From positions 30,277 to 94,276 of the forward strand of contig VWPU01002912.1 of NCBI GenBank assembly GCA_013398955.1: a stretch of 64,000 nt of DNA, in the 5' to 3' direction. This document shows positions 50,264 to 62,300 of the stretch, in pieces. The stretch is from Callaeas wilsoni. Its lineage: Eukaryota; Chordata; Aves; Passeriformes; Callaeidae. Below the pieces are notes generated by a model, which saw only the letters and a program-made list of their open reading frames with translations, made no database searches and was not told the DNA's origin. The position numbers and the translations under genes were made by a program. Each line of letters begins with the position of its first letter. Position 1 is the stretch's first letter.

Positions 50264-52404
50264 AGGTGTAAGGAGATGGGATCACCAGCTGACCAAGCTG
50301 CACAGACCAGTGGAGATTTTTGAGCCAGATGGACCTGTTCTAGCAGACTAAATTCCTGCACAGTCACTGTGTCCGTTGTTCTGTATTAACAGGCTCCTTT
50401 AACAGGTATTCACAGTGATCAGCCTTTGTTCACTGATTTGCCTGTTTGCTACATGGCTCTCTAAAGATGTCTAGCACTCTCTGCTTGGTTACTATGGATT
50501 TATGTAGACCAGTGCTGGGCCATTGTATTGATCTACTCATGCACTCCTTAATGTAAATTGAGACTCACTGTAGAACCTTACCTCTTAGTCTGAGGCCAGC
50601 TACCCTGAAGTCATCTTTGGTCTTAAATGGATTGATACGGTCTAAGTACTGGAGTTTGAGTATAATACTTCAGAAAGCCAGACTTTTCTCTGTTCATTCT
50701 GGTATTTTTTTTGCTTCAGGAAGAGTAGATGTGGAGTACACTAATTATTGATGTCTCAATTTGTGTAACCTTAGGAAGCCCTTTCTTGAATTTTCCTTGC
50801 TACCTGCTGACTTGACACCAAACTGAGTTTTAACTCTGTTTCTAATCCTCCCCAATTTAGCTTTAGTTACTGCTTTGCTCAATCAAAACATTTTTCCAGT
50901 ATCCAAACTCTTCAAGTTTTCTCCATTCTTTCAGCTCTGTTTAAGAAAAGAGTGACTGTTGGTACTTGTCTTCTGGTAAATATGTGACCCGTGAGTCTGG
51001 GTATTGCTTGCATTCTGTGAATGTCCTATTTTTCTCAATTGCTTTATACCTCTGCCTGAGGTATAACCTGATTTGTTTAAAATAGCACTGTGCTGTTTTA
51101 ATTGTTTTAACTGTTTTAACTGTTCACATCCCTGTTTCTGCTGTGTTGAGTTTTTTTTTTAGCAGTCCCACTCTCCATTCTTCATCGTTACACTGTGGGT
51201 GCTTTGGATCTGGCACTTTTTGCTTGAGCATGGAGAATTTGAAGCAGAGTAGAGCACACTGCCTTGGTGATATTGTCTGGGGAAGGAGGAGAAAAAAAAT
51301 GAGCTCCTGTAATTTAAAGAACTGCAGTTTTATTGTTGTTCAAAACCTAGACTGCAGACTGGGATGAACACTAACATACAATGAAGAGAAAATGATAACA
51401 TACAGTATGTTTTTGGAAAGCTCATCTCACAAGATAACAAAAAACTTTTGGTGACAAAATCGTAGAGTATCTGTACTTGTTTTATATTGCTTCAAATAAT
51501 ATACCTCTGCAGTAGTGTTGGTGGTTGTTCTGATGTTTTCCTGGTTGAATTTTTGCAGATTAATTCTCAGCTAGTAGTGTTGCCAGGTCCAGTGCTGGCT
51601 TATCGTGCTCTCAAGTAGGTAACTACGGCCTGTAACACCCACATCACTTATGCAAGTAGATTCCATCAAGCAGCTTGTGTCTGTAGCCATTTTAAGGTTC
51701 ATTTGGTTCAGCTGGTAAGGCTGTTTCCTCAATGAAACAGTACATAAATATGGACTGGAATCTCTAGGTGCTGGGACTTGCTTAAATTAGTATGTTAATC
51801 TGCTCAGAACTTGGTCTGTGTACTTTTTATTTTACTCTTGTGCTTTGCCATTCCTGTCCAAATGATTCTTATTACTTGATTGTTACTCCTTGGAATCAAA
51901 GCTGAAACTGCAGAAGGCAGGGGATCAGCTGTTTCCTGTGTTTTCTTAAGCGCATGAGAGCCTGAACTTTTTAAAAAAAAGTGCTAGATGCTTTAGGATG
52001 TTCTTTATAAAAGCTTCTTATTAACTATTTTATAGCAATATGCTTTGGTCAGTGGAATTCAAACCCCTGCTTTTTGATGTGGTCCTGAGAGCAAGATGAA
52101 GATGTGCCCAGAACCACTCAGCAGTGTCATTCTTCACAAAAGCCTTGCATTCCGCAGCCTGTTTAAGAGCTGTTGTAGCTGAGGAGGTTGGCCTGGACAG
52201 GAAAGCCTGACTCCGGGGCTTTGTTAATTTCAGCCACTTACCAGAGCCCATGTAATTTGCAGCTGCATCAGTTGGGTTGACTTACCAGAGCTTCTTGCTG
52301 AAATTCTTTAAAGCTGCATTGCACTGGCCGTCACTGCCTAGGCACAAGTACGCATACACGCATTCCCTCTTTCGGCACTTTGCATTTATGAAGCCACAGA
52401 ATAC

Positions 52405-53470
52405 TTGAGTCTGGAGTCCAACCCTCCTGCGCAAAGGAGGGTCAGCCGGAGCAAGCAGAGATACTTCAGGGTCTTCTTGAGCAACTTGTTCCAGCACATG
52501 GCAACACTTAGAGTTAAACAGTTGTTTACTGATGTTTAGGGGGAATTTGTTGTATATCATTCATCCTTTCACTGAGCACCAGTGAGAAGAGTCTGAGTAC
52601 ATCTTCTTTACTTCCACCCGTGAGATATTTATGAACACTGCTGAAAGCCCTGCTGAACTTTATCTGCTCAAAGTTAAACAATCCTGGCTTTCTCAGCCTC
52701 TCACTTTGTCAGATGCTTCAATCCCTGAGACATCTTTGTGAGCTTTCAGTGGATTTGCTCCAGTACCCCTGTGTCTGTCTTATACTGGGGACCCCAAAAC
52801 TGGATCCAGAACCCCAGATGTGATCTCACAACAGCTCAACAGAGAGGGAAGGTCACTTCCTTCAACTTGCTGGCTCTACTTTTCACACTACAGCCCTGGG
52901 TTGGTTCATGGAAACATTGCTCATGCTCAACTTATTGTCCAGCAGGAATGACATATGTCCTTCTCTACCTAGCTGCTTTCCAGATGGTCAGCCCCATCTG
53001 GAAAGCCTGCTCTGGTGCGAGGTGCAGGTTCTGGCATCTCCCTTTGTTAAACATTTTGAGTTTCTTGTCAGTCAATTTCTCCAGCCTGTCAAGATGCCCC
53101 TGAGTAGTTGCAGACCCATCTGCAGACCCAGCTCCTGCACAAACGACTCCTCCCAGTTCTGTATTGGGTGCAGACTTGCTGAGGGGGCGCTGCCCCATCA
53201 CCCAGGTCATTAGTGAAGACATTAAGCAGTACTGGCCCCTGTGCGACATCCTGGGGTTGAGCACTGGTGACTGGCCTTCAGATGGAATTTCTGCAGCATC
53301 TCAATAGTTTTTCAGTTTGCCTCAGTGTCCACGTTTCCTAGCCTGGACTGCATCAGTTTGCCTGTGGAGGTGTGATGAGAGACATTAAGAGCTTCCTTGT
53401 GAGATGAAAGTGCATTAGATAGGTGTACCCCATGTGTATTTTGCTGGTATGGTAAGGTGGAGCAGAAGAT
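52405..53470 (-). mobile_element. CR1 LINE fragment I
   Basis: Reverse complement of a CR1 3' half. The + strand shows GAGTCCAACCCTCCTGCGCA near 52414, CACCAGTGAGAAGAGTCTGA near 52578 and AACTGGATCCAGAACCCCAG near 52799. On the minus strand around 53264-52965 it codes GQRPLSKSAPNTELGGVVCA, LDRLEKLTDKKLKMFNKGRC and LHLAPEQAFQMGL. Frame breaks are frequent. It shares its architecture and part of its 5' end with the copy at 40070-41240, so the two probably belong to the same CR1 subfamily. Confidence 0.88.
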
Positions 53471-56400
53471 AAGGAGGTTTAAAGATAATACATTTGCCGT
53501 GGAAATGTAGTTGGAAGTCCTTAAATAATTTGCTTTCATCTGAACAAACTCGTGAAACTATAAGATATTCTCCTCATATGGAAAGGTAAATGTGTTTCTA
53601 AAATAATTAAGTGGCATGTGATGGACACTAACATGGATATTACTGCCACTTTTAATCTTTCAGGCTCTCCTGAGAAACTTGGCAGCATAAATGTGAAGGG
53701 ATTTTCACAGACAGAAATAGAAAGAACTCTTTAGGTTCAGTCTCCATGGAAACTGTGCAATAACTCTTGAAACTATTTTTGAGATGGGGAGTACTGATTA
53801 AACTGAACTTAACCAAGTGTTCCGTGTGTGACTTGCATGAATTCCTGTGAGCACCTGGTTCATGTAAAAGGTAGTTTTTACAGTGACCACTCTATTGCTC
53901 TGATCTGAACTAGAACTTTGGATTTTTGGGTCCATACGGCTGGAAAAGGGCCATGTTGTTGGATAATTTGACCTATATTATACGACCTCACTGTGCAGTA
54001 CACTCCAGATGGATTCAGTTTCCAAGCTCCTACCCAAACAAAGTTGTCATGTGGGTGATGTTCACAGTGTTGTATAATTACCACTCTTCAGTTAGGCATC
54101 GTGATAGTTTTAAGATTACCAGCACATTGAAATCTATGTTTTAGTTGGTTTAGTTAGTTAGGTGTCAGGGTGAACTGGTGGGCGTTTCCTAGCACTAGAA
54201 GGCTGCATGCCTATTAGTTTTTCTTCATCAGATACCAAAAGTTGTAACAGTGCTTTCACATTAGCAAATGGCTTTCAGATAACAAAAATGGATGTATGCC
54301 CAACAGGAGGGTGTTAATAGTTGCATAACTTTAAGTGTTATGCCTTGACTTTGTTAATGTAGAACTCCAGCACGGCAAACTTAAATTTTGCTGTGAATTC
54401 TTTTATAATGCTGATCTAAACAGAATTAGGAAGGTGTGCTAGCTAAAGGAATTTCACCAGTTAATGTTGGCTTTTGCCATCTTCAGCCTAATGTGTTTGA
54501 TTGATCGAGTCCCCCGTTCACTACTCATGTTAATGCATTAAACATTTTTCTTTCTGACATAAGCTGGACATGCAGTGAGTGTTTCAATATACCATTTTTG
54601 AGTCCTAGGTAGAAAGTGCGGCTCTCCTTAAAGACAAAGGACAATCCAAACACCTTCCACTAAACCCTTCAATATTTTATATAAGTAGTTTTTAATTCTT
54701 CTGTTTAACTCCATTCTCTACTACTTGGGTTAACTAAAGCTGAAAAAATGTTTGCATCGAAGAGTATATGCTGCTGCATTGTCTAAAACTCTAATACTTG
54801 TTATCTGTTGTACTGCCAGCAGTCTCATTCTCTAAATAAATAAAAAGAAATACAGAGGTCATCTACTTGTTTGTTGATATGCATGGAAATCTGGAAGTGA
54901 TTGGCTAAAACTGGGCTGAGGTTTTATTGCCTCAAGCTGGAATAGTATTCTACTCAGGTTTCTCCTAAGATGCTGTCATTGTAGAGATGGCTGAAGATTT
55001 CTCTTGGACTTTGTTACTGCTCTGTGATGGATACCTCTTCATTCAAGCCTTTTTCATGTTGTCAAGACACTGACTTTTCATATGAGACTTCCTCCAGGCA
55101 GCCATGACTCTCAGTATTGAAAAGCATTTTCTAATTGGAAGGTGATCCAGCAAAGTAGGGTTGCCTCTGTCATAAACAAATAACAAGTTGCTTCAAAGCA
55201 ATTTGCAAAATAAATGTCAATCTTTTGCTCCATGGATCAGTTTTATGAGCTGAAGCACTTTCTATGTAAATTTTAAGGAAAGTTGTGTGCACAGAATGTA
55301 TAAAAAAATACAAAGATTTGAGGTAAGGTAGGTTATTTTTGCTTTGTGTAGATAAAAGTAAGCTCCTGAATAGATTTGGAACTTAAAAAATTATCATCTA
55401 ATTTTTGGTAGAGTTAGCATATCCAACATGAGGTTTGCTTTCCTGTGATGACTGATGACCCTAATTGAGAACTTGTCCTCCACTGTGCTAGCTACTGCCC
55501 AAATCATTGAGAGTTATTCACTTGGCTTTTAAATGGTTTTAATGATGCTATTTATTGCCATTTCTTTGAGATATGCTCTCATCGACAGAACTGCAGTCTT
55601 AGGTAGAGACCACTTTGAGTAACATCAGCTATACTTTTTAATTTAAATGGTCTATCACTTTTTCTTTGTGGATAATACTGAATTGAAAGGGTTCTGAAAA
55701 TCTTTTTTATTTCTGCCCAAGCTCTGATTTGAGGTTGTCATGGTTACATTGTCTTCTTCCTCTTGTTCTTCTGGTTTTCATGTGACTTATGCTCAAGAGC
55801 ACATAGCTGAGTTGATAGTTCTCATTGCATCTGTAGAGCTGCAACTACCTACAGTGCAGGTATGCAGTACCACTTTGCTGTACAAAAGGGTGCAGTATTT
55901 GTCCTTTATTTTTGTTTGGAACCTCTGTGTTGTGAGACAATATTTTTGTGCCAGCCTGTTAGATTTCCCAATGTTGTTTACACAAAAGAGTTCATTAAAT
56001 GTTATTACATGCAAAGCTTATTGAATATATTAAGACAATCAGTATTAACCGTGTTGGACATGAATAACTTAGGGAAAATTTTGTGTTCTAATGGTAAGCA
56101 TGCAGAGTATCCTTGGAGAATAATGACAGTCTAGTCAGAAACTGTTAGCAGGTCTCTAAAAAGATTTAAAAAGCTGAAAAGGTAATAATGAAAGGTTGGT
56201 TAAGTTTTATGTCTGTAAGTAAATTTATGGCAGTCCTTCCTATTGTTGCCGAACTATGGCTACTGGAACTTAAGAGAGGAAAGCTTAGTTTCATCAAAGT
56301 TGCAGGATAATAGGTCGTCATGCAGTATGTTGTTTTCAAAAAACATGTAATTCCTCAATAAACAGAATTTTACTAAATTCTCATTTAAGAGATTAGGTTT

Positions 56401-56487
56401 TTCTACACTGCCATGTAAGAAAATTTTGATTAGTAAAGCCAGCTGATAGTAGATGAAGGACTATGAAGCTTGGTGCTGCTATAAAAT

Positions 56488-58461
56488 GAAGTTTCATTTC
56501 CCTGTGTGTTTTCCTGCTGTCTCTGACTTACTGTCCTTCATTATCTCTTGCTTGCTGTCTCTCCTCTCATTCCTCTGTATCCCTTTCTTTACCTGGCTTG
56601 GTATCTTCCCTATCCCTCTCTTGTTATCGTCTTGCCACCACCACACCACCCTGCCCCAAACTTCCCTTCTCTCTTGGGCACGCTTTGAACCCATTTGTCA
56701 TATTTTTTTTCCACGTGCATGTGCATCACCTCTCTCCCTCTCACACTTGCATCAAGACAAGACTGCTCCGTGCAGACTGAGGAGAGATACCAAGATGGAA
56801 AGCATAGAATTGCAAGAGTAAATATTTATTTATGCATATGAGGTGTCCCAGTCAAACTGAGGTATCTGGATGTGGTTTATCACGTCTGTTCGTGCTCCTC
56901 TCTCACTGTGTCAGTCTCTGTCTCTCTCTGTCTGGTGCTACACCTGTCTTCTCTCCGTCCCCCTCAATTATTCTTCCCTCTTGCTTTCCTACCCTGTCAG
57001 ACGTTTGCCCTCCTGTGCATTTTGCCTCTCTCTCATTGCTGTGCTTTCATCACCCCTCATGTTTGGGTTTGTTGCCTCTTTTATGTGCAGACTTTTCCCA
57101 CTAGCCACATGTGTGTGCTTCCTGCCTCTCGTGCATGTGCTTCCTGGCATGGCCATGCTTACCTCTCTCTCATGAGCTTCCCCACTCTCATGCTCTCTTC
57201 CTCAGTGCACTCCTGTCACTCTCATGCTTTTGACCCCTTGCAAGTGTGCTTCTCCCTGTTTTGTGCTTCTGCATGAGCTTTCCTCCTCACACATTTCCTC
57301 ACTCACACTTCCCTGCTCCCTGACTCCCCATCATGGCTTTTCCCCTTCTCTCATTCTCACTTTTTCTGTCTCCCAGTCATGCTTGCTCCTTTTCATATAT
57401 GTGTTCTTCCTGCTTTGTGTACTCTTTACATCTTCTCTCATGCACTTCTCTCACACACTTCTCCCCTGCTTTCAGATACCTTTCTCCCTGTCTCTTGCCT
57501 GCTTCCTCCATCTTTATGCTCTTCACCTGGCTGGCACACTTCTTTCCGCTTTTGCGTGTTCCCGTCTTGCAGCTCCCCCGTTGTATGCTTCCCCCTCTCA
57601 TGCATGCAACTCTCATTGCTCATGCACTTTCTCCCTCTTACAAGCATGCAAATGCTCTCCCTCTCACATTTGAATGTGCTTTGTTTTTCTCTTGCTTTCT
57701 TGTGCATGTTCAGTCTCTTGTGTCTTTGTCTTGTGCTTCCTTCTGTCTCTTGTTTTTCCTTTTTGTGTCTTCCGTTCCCTTTTGTAACTTTTTTCCTTTC
57801 TTGCATGCTTTCCCATGTCTCACAGATTTTCCAGCTCTCACATGCACTCAAAAACTTTCAAATGCAAATTGCTTGCGCTCTTCCCCTCTGTCCCATGTTG
57901 AATCTTTTACCTGGGTCCTCATCTTCTCTCCCACCCTTCTTCTTTCACATGCCTTTTCCTCTAGGACTTCCCTCCCTCTTTCCCTTTGTCTCTTTGTCTT
58001 TTACTTTCTCCCTTGCATGCTTTCGGTCTCTTGACAGATACACTTTCTTGCCTGCACTCTGCCTCTCCTAAGCTTGCAGTCTTTCACTTGTGCTTTCTCC
58101 TTCCCACTTGTTCTCTGTCCTTTCTATCTCTCTGGTTTTTCTTCTAAATCTGTAGAGCTTCCCCCAGCCATACTCTGCTTTTGGCTTGTGATGAACCTGC
58201 TTTTCCTGCCTCTCAGATTTGCATTTCCTCTCTCTTGGCGATTTCCTATCTGTCTTTCAATCTTCCTTGAGTCCTTCCCAAAACAGAGTGGCTTCTCCTC
58301 CTCTCTCCCCTCTGTCATTATCTCCACTTGTTCCTCTTCCTGTTCTCTGTTGTTCCTTTCCCACATCTCTTCCCCCTCACACTGTGAGGCTTCTTTGCTC
58401 TTTCTCTCTGCACCCATACTTCCCTCTCTCTGATAGGCTTTGCCTTTTTCTCATGTGCTTT
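56488..58461 (+). repeat. Polypyrimidine degenerate tandem array, left part
   Basis: Almost uninterrupted C/T-rich sequence on the + strand, with periodic ATGC, TGTGC or CATGC interruptions roughly every 20-25 bp, such as CTTGTGCATGTGCTTCCTGG and CCCCTCTCATGCATGCAACT. A less pyrimidine-rich island lies at about 56755-56885. Because TAA, TAG and TGA are rare in such text, all three + frames stay open for long stretches (for example 57333-58034), giving Ser/Leu/Phe/Cys-rich nonsense translations. These are not genes. Confidence 0.9.
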
Positions 58462-59362
58462 GCTTTGCCTGTTCCTCATCTATATCTTCATCAGTGATAT
58501 GTACAAGGGGATTAAGTCACCCTCAGTCAGTTTGCAGATGATACCAAGTTCGGTGGGAGTGTTGATCTGCTGGAGGGCAGGAAGGCCCTGCAGAAGGATC
58601 TGGACAGGCGGGATTGATGGGCCAAGGCCAACGGTATGATACTCAGTAAGGCCAAGTGTCAGGTCCTGCCCTTGAGTCACAACAACCCACAGGCTGGAGC
58701 AGAATGGCTGGAAAGCTTCCTGGTGGAAAAGGACCTGGGGGTGCTGGTTGGCAGCAGCTGAACATGAACCATCAGGTGGCCACGAAGGCCAATGGCATCC
58801 TGGCCTGTATCAGCACTGGAGTGACCAGCAGGACCAGGACAGTGATTGTCCCCCTGTGCTTGGCCCTGATGAGGCCACACCTTGAGTCCTGTGTCCTGTT
58901 CTGGGCCCCTCACTACAGGAACGACATTGAGGTGCTGGAGTGTGTCCAGAGAAGGGCGGCAGACCTGGTGAAGGGTCTGGAGCACAAGTCTATGAGGAGC
59001 AGCTGAGAGAATGGGATTATTTAGCCTGAAGAAAAGGAGGCTCTCTACAATTACCAGAAAGGAAGTTGTAACAAGGTGGGGGTCAATCTCTACTCCCAAA
59101 TAGCAACTCATAGGACAAAAGGAAGTGGCCTCAAGCTGGGCCAGGGGAAGTTTAGATTGGACGTTAGGAAAAAGTTTCTTCACTGAAATGACTGTCAAGC
59201 ATTGGAACAGGCAGCCCAGGGAAGTAGCTGAGTCACCATCTCTAAAGATATTTAGATGTGCAAATGTGGGACCTGGTTTAGGGGTGGAATTGACTATGCT
59301 GAGTTCATGGTTGTACTCAAAGATCTCAAGAGTCTTTTCTAACCTAAATGATTCTATATGCT
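58462..59362 (+). mobile_element. CR1 LINE fragment J inserted in the pyrimidine array
   Basis: A + strand CR1 3' part. Starting near 58470 it translates as [17 protein letters not shown], then SVCRYQV-like text and the equivalent of [20 protein letters not shown] near 58530-58590. The frame at 58656-59006 gives [40 protein letters not shown] and [16 protein letters not shown]. The 3' part includes AAGCATTGGAACAGGCAGCC near 59198. The end near 59328-59362 reads TCTTTTCTAACCTAAATGAT then TCTATATG, a CR1-type tail. It keeps the ADD-containing segment of the RT palm but is 5'-truncated and frameshifted. Pyrimidine array flanks it on both sides. Confidence 0.92.
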
Positions 59363-62300
59363 TTTTGCATGAATGTTCCCTCTCATACTTTCCCTGCTAT
59401 CCAATGCTTGCTTTCTCCTGCCATGTTTTGCCCCTCCTGCCTTTCACCTGTATATTGTGCTGTGCCTCTCTCATATGCCTTTTTTTTCTTGCAACTCCGA
59501 ACTTCCATTTCTTATTCTGTCACTTTGTCCTTGTGCTTTGACCTTGCCTCTTGTGCGTACTTCCCTCCACTTGTGTGTTTCTTCTTGCATGCACTTTCCC
59601 TCCCTTGTATGCTTCCCCACTACGTATCTTTCATTCCCTTCTGCATGCTGTCATCTTTACATGGGTGTTGTCTCTCTCTCACGCACTTTGTCTTTCATGT
59701 GGGCTTTACCTTTCACGTGCTCTGCTGTTCCCTCATTTGTGCTTTCTCTTGTGTCATGCACTTTGCCTTTCTCCCTTTGATTCTCTCTTTCTCTCTGCCT
59801 CTCTCTCCTCAGTGTTTTGTGCTCGTGGTTTACCTCTTGTGCATGTGTACTTTGTCTCCTGTGTGCGTGCTTTGCCACTCTGTCTCCCTCTGGCTTTGTC
59901 TTTTGTTCTTTGCAGTCATTGTGTCGATTTAGTCATTTTACTCTCCTAGACTCTCTTGCTATACCGTCTCACATTCTTTTCTCTCATGCATTTCCATCTT
60001 TCAGTTTTTCTATACTTGCACTTTGACTCACTACAGCTTTCTGTCTCTCACTATCCCTAATTGTCTCACTTGCTGTCCCACTTGCTGCCTCACTGTACTT
60101 CTCTCTTCTGCTCACTATCCCTCCTTCTCAATCACACCCCCCAACCATTCCTCTCCCTCCTGAACTTTCCATCTTACTCTGCATATCTTTTTGCCTCCCT
60201 CTTCCCATCCGTCTTTCTCTCTCTGGCCTCTCTCCTTCTCATCTTTCATCTCTTCTGCTCTGTCGCCTGTCTTTCCCTCTCCCTGAGATGGGCTTTCCCT
60301 CTCTCATTTGTGTCCCTGCCCTGCAGCTTTTCTTGTCTTCCAGACATGTTTTACCTCTCACTTCGCTTCTTGCATGATGTTTTTTCCTGTGGTTGCCTTT
60401 TTACATTCTTCCTTGCTTTGCCTCTTTCACTTTCTCCATTCCTCATGTATGTTCCCACCTCTTTGACACATTCTCGCATGCACTTTCCCTCTCTTTCATG
60501 CTTTCATTCCCTTGCTCATGCTTTCCCTACACTGCTTGCTGTTTCTTGCCCTCAGCACCCCACTATCTTCCTTTCTCTATCCATCTCTTGGGCTTTTCCT
60601 TTGTATTAGATGGGTGTTCTCTCCCTCCCCTCCTCACAAAGTACCTCCCAAGTCTCATTCTTATTTTTCTTCTCTTTGTGTAGTTTCTGCCTTTGTCTCT
60701 GCTTGTCTTAGGCTTTCTCTGGACTCCTGTCTGCCCTTCCACTTGTCTCTCTCCCTCCCTGTTTTCCCTCTTAGCAGTGTGCTTTTTTCAGTCAATTCCC
60801 TCTTACCTCTCAACCTTTGCCTCCCTCTTGGCCATGTTGTCCCCTTCCCACAGAAACTCTGTCTTCTTGTAGATGTGCATTCTCATTCTGATCAGCCTTC
60901 TCTTTCACAGACCCCTGCCCTCTTCTACAACCTTAAACACATCTGCTTTCTCTCACATACCTTGTCTCTCACACACATGTTGCTTCTTGCTTGGTTTCCT
61001 TTTCTATTATGTTCTTGTGAACATTCATGCTCTTGTATGTTTCTTTTCTATTTTTTTCTGTGTTCCTCACTTTTCCTCCCCGCTGTCATCCCATTGACTT
61101 CTCTTTCTCTTGCTCTCACTTTCCCTATATATTTTTCTCTCTTCTGTCTCAAATTCCCCTTGTTTCTGAGATGTGCTTTCCTTCTCTCTCTGATAGGTTT
61201 TTCCTCTTCTAACATGTTCCTGCTTTTGCAGTTTTTCTCTTTTACTTGAACTTTCACGCTTGTGCTTTCTTGTTCTTGTACTATTTCTTACTATCTATTG
61301 CTGTCCCTCTCTCGTTTCCCTTTTTTCTCTTTTCCTTTCACCTTTCTCATTCCCTTTCTCCCATCCCATGCCCTTCCTACCCACCTTGTTTTGCCTGATT
61401 TTCTGTCTTCAACTGCCTTGTCCCCCTGCCTCCTTTTACCTCTCTCTCACACTGTCTTTGCCTGTGACTCACATGCCACTCCATCACGGAGAGTTTTCCC
61501 CTTTCTTGTGCACAGTCTTGCTCTCATGCTTGTGGCTTCTTGTTTGTCCTCTGCTCACTATTTCATTCTTGATTGCTCACTTCCTCCCTCTCTTGCTTAC
61601 TTTCTCCTGCGCTTTCCACTTGTCTCAGACATGTTTTCCCTCTCTTTCGGATGTGCTTTGCCATTCTGTTGGATGTCCTTTCCCACTCTTTGGTAAGCTT
61701 TCCCTCTTGCTTGTGCTTTTCTTCCGTCTTGCTTTCCTTATCTCCTTGATGCATGCACACTCACTAGCACTCCCTCTAGCATGCTTATTTTCTCATGGTT
61801 TCTCACTTTCTCCTTGTGTTGCATGTCTTCTCTCCTCTCTTCCATGCACAGGTTCCAACTAGCTCCCCTTTCCTTGTGCTCTTGCTCCCTTTCGCGTTTC
61901 TCCCTCTCCTGCTCTACCTCTCCCTGACACACATTCCCTTTACATCACTTTACCTCATAGATGGTTCACTTCTCTCTCATGTTACCTGTCTCTCTGAATG
62001 TTGTATTATCGTGGTGTGTGTATGTGTGTACCCTGATGCACTTTTGTTCTCTTGACCTCCTTCCCTTCGCTTGTCTTCTCTCTTGGACACACTCTTCCCC
62101 CACCTCATCTTTGCTGTTCTTTTCCATTTCTCTTCCTTGTTCTGCTTCACTTTACCTCTCCCTTTTTTTGCTCTGCTGCTCAAGCTTATGTTTTTCTCAT
62201 CCCTTGCATACTTTTCCATCTCTGAAACATGTCCTTTATTGTCCTCATTTATACCCTTAGTCTCTCTTTCTCATGCCTTCCCCTCCCTTTGGTTCATTAT

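Larger units (their letters stand above)
49156..56487 (+). other. PIGG: PIGG intron or 3' region, unresolved
   Basis: Sequence following the exon H donor. It carries two good-looking splice acceptors (about 50024 and 50148), listed below, and one CR1 copy (52405-53470). AATAAA-type signals occur near 49617-49622 and 54835-54845 but without a confirmed exon. No human-like PIGG terminal exon was seen on reading this stretch, so either the intron runs on past 56 kb or the gene ends here by a different exon. Confidence 0.55.

Noticed and set aside
50148..50351. 67-codon frame beside the PIGG 3' region
   Set aside because: It is open but in the wrong phase for splicing from exon H, has no recognised family, and overlaps the more plausible in-phase candidate.
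57438..57851. Minus-strand Lys/Glu/Arg-rich frame of 137 codons
   Set aside because: It is the purine-rich complement of the array, and its coiled-coil look is a composition effect.
57333..58071. Overlapping + strand open frames of 230-233 codons
   Set aside because: They fall in all three frames of the polypyrimidine array and are Ser/Leu/Phe/Cys/Pro-rich without domains. They arise because stop codons are rare in C/T-rich text.
60512..61862. Open frames of 245 and 200 codons, apparently hydrophobic membrane proteins
   Set aside because: Same cause: pyrimidine-rich codons give Leu, Ser, Phe and Pro. There is no start context, homology or splice pattern, and neighbouring frames are equally open.
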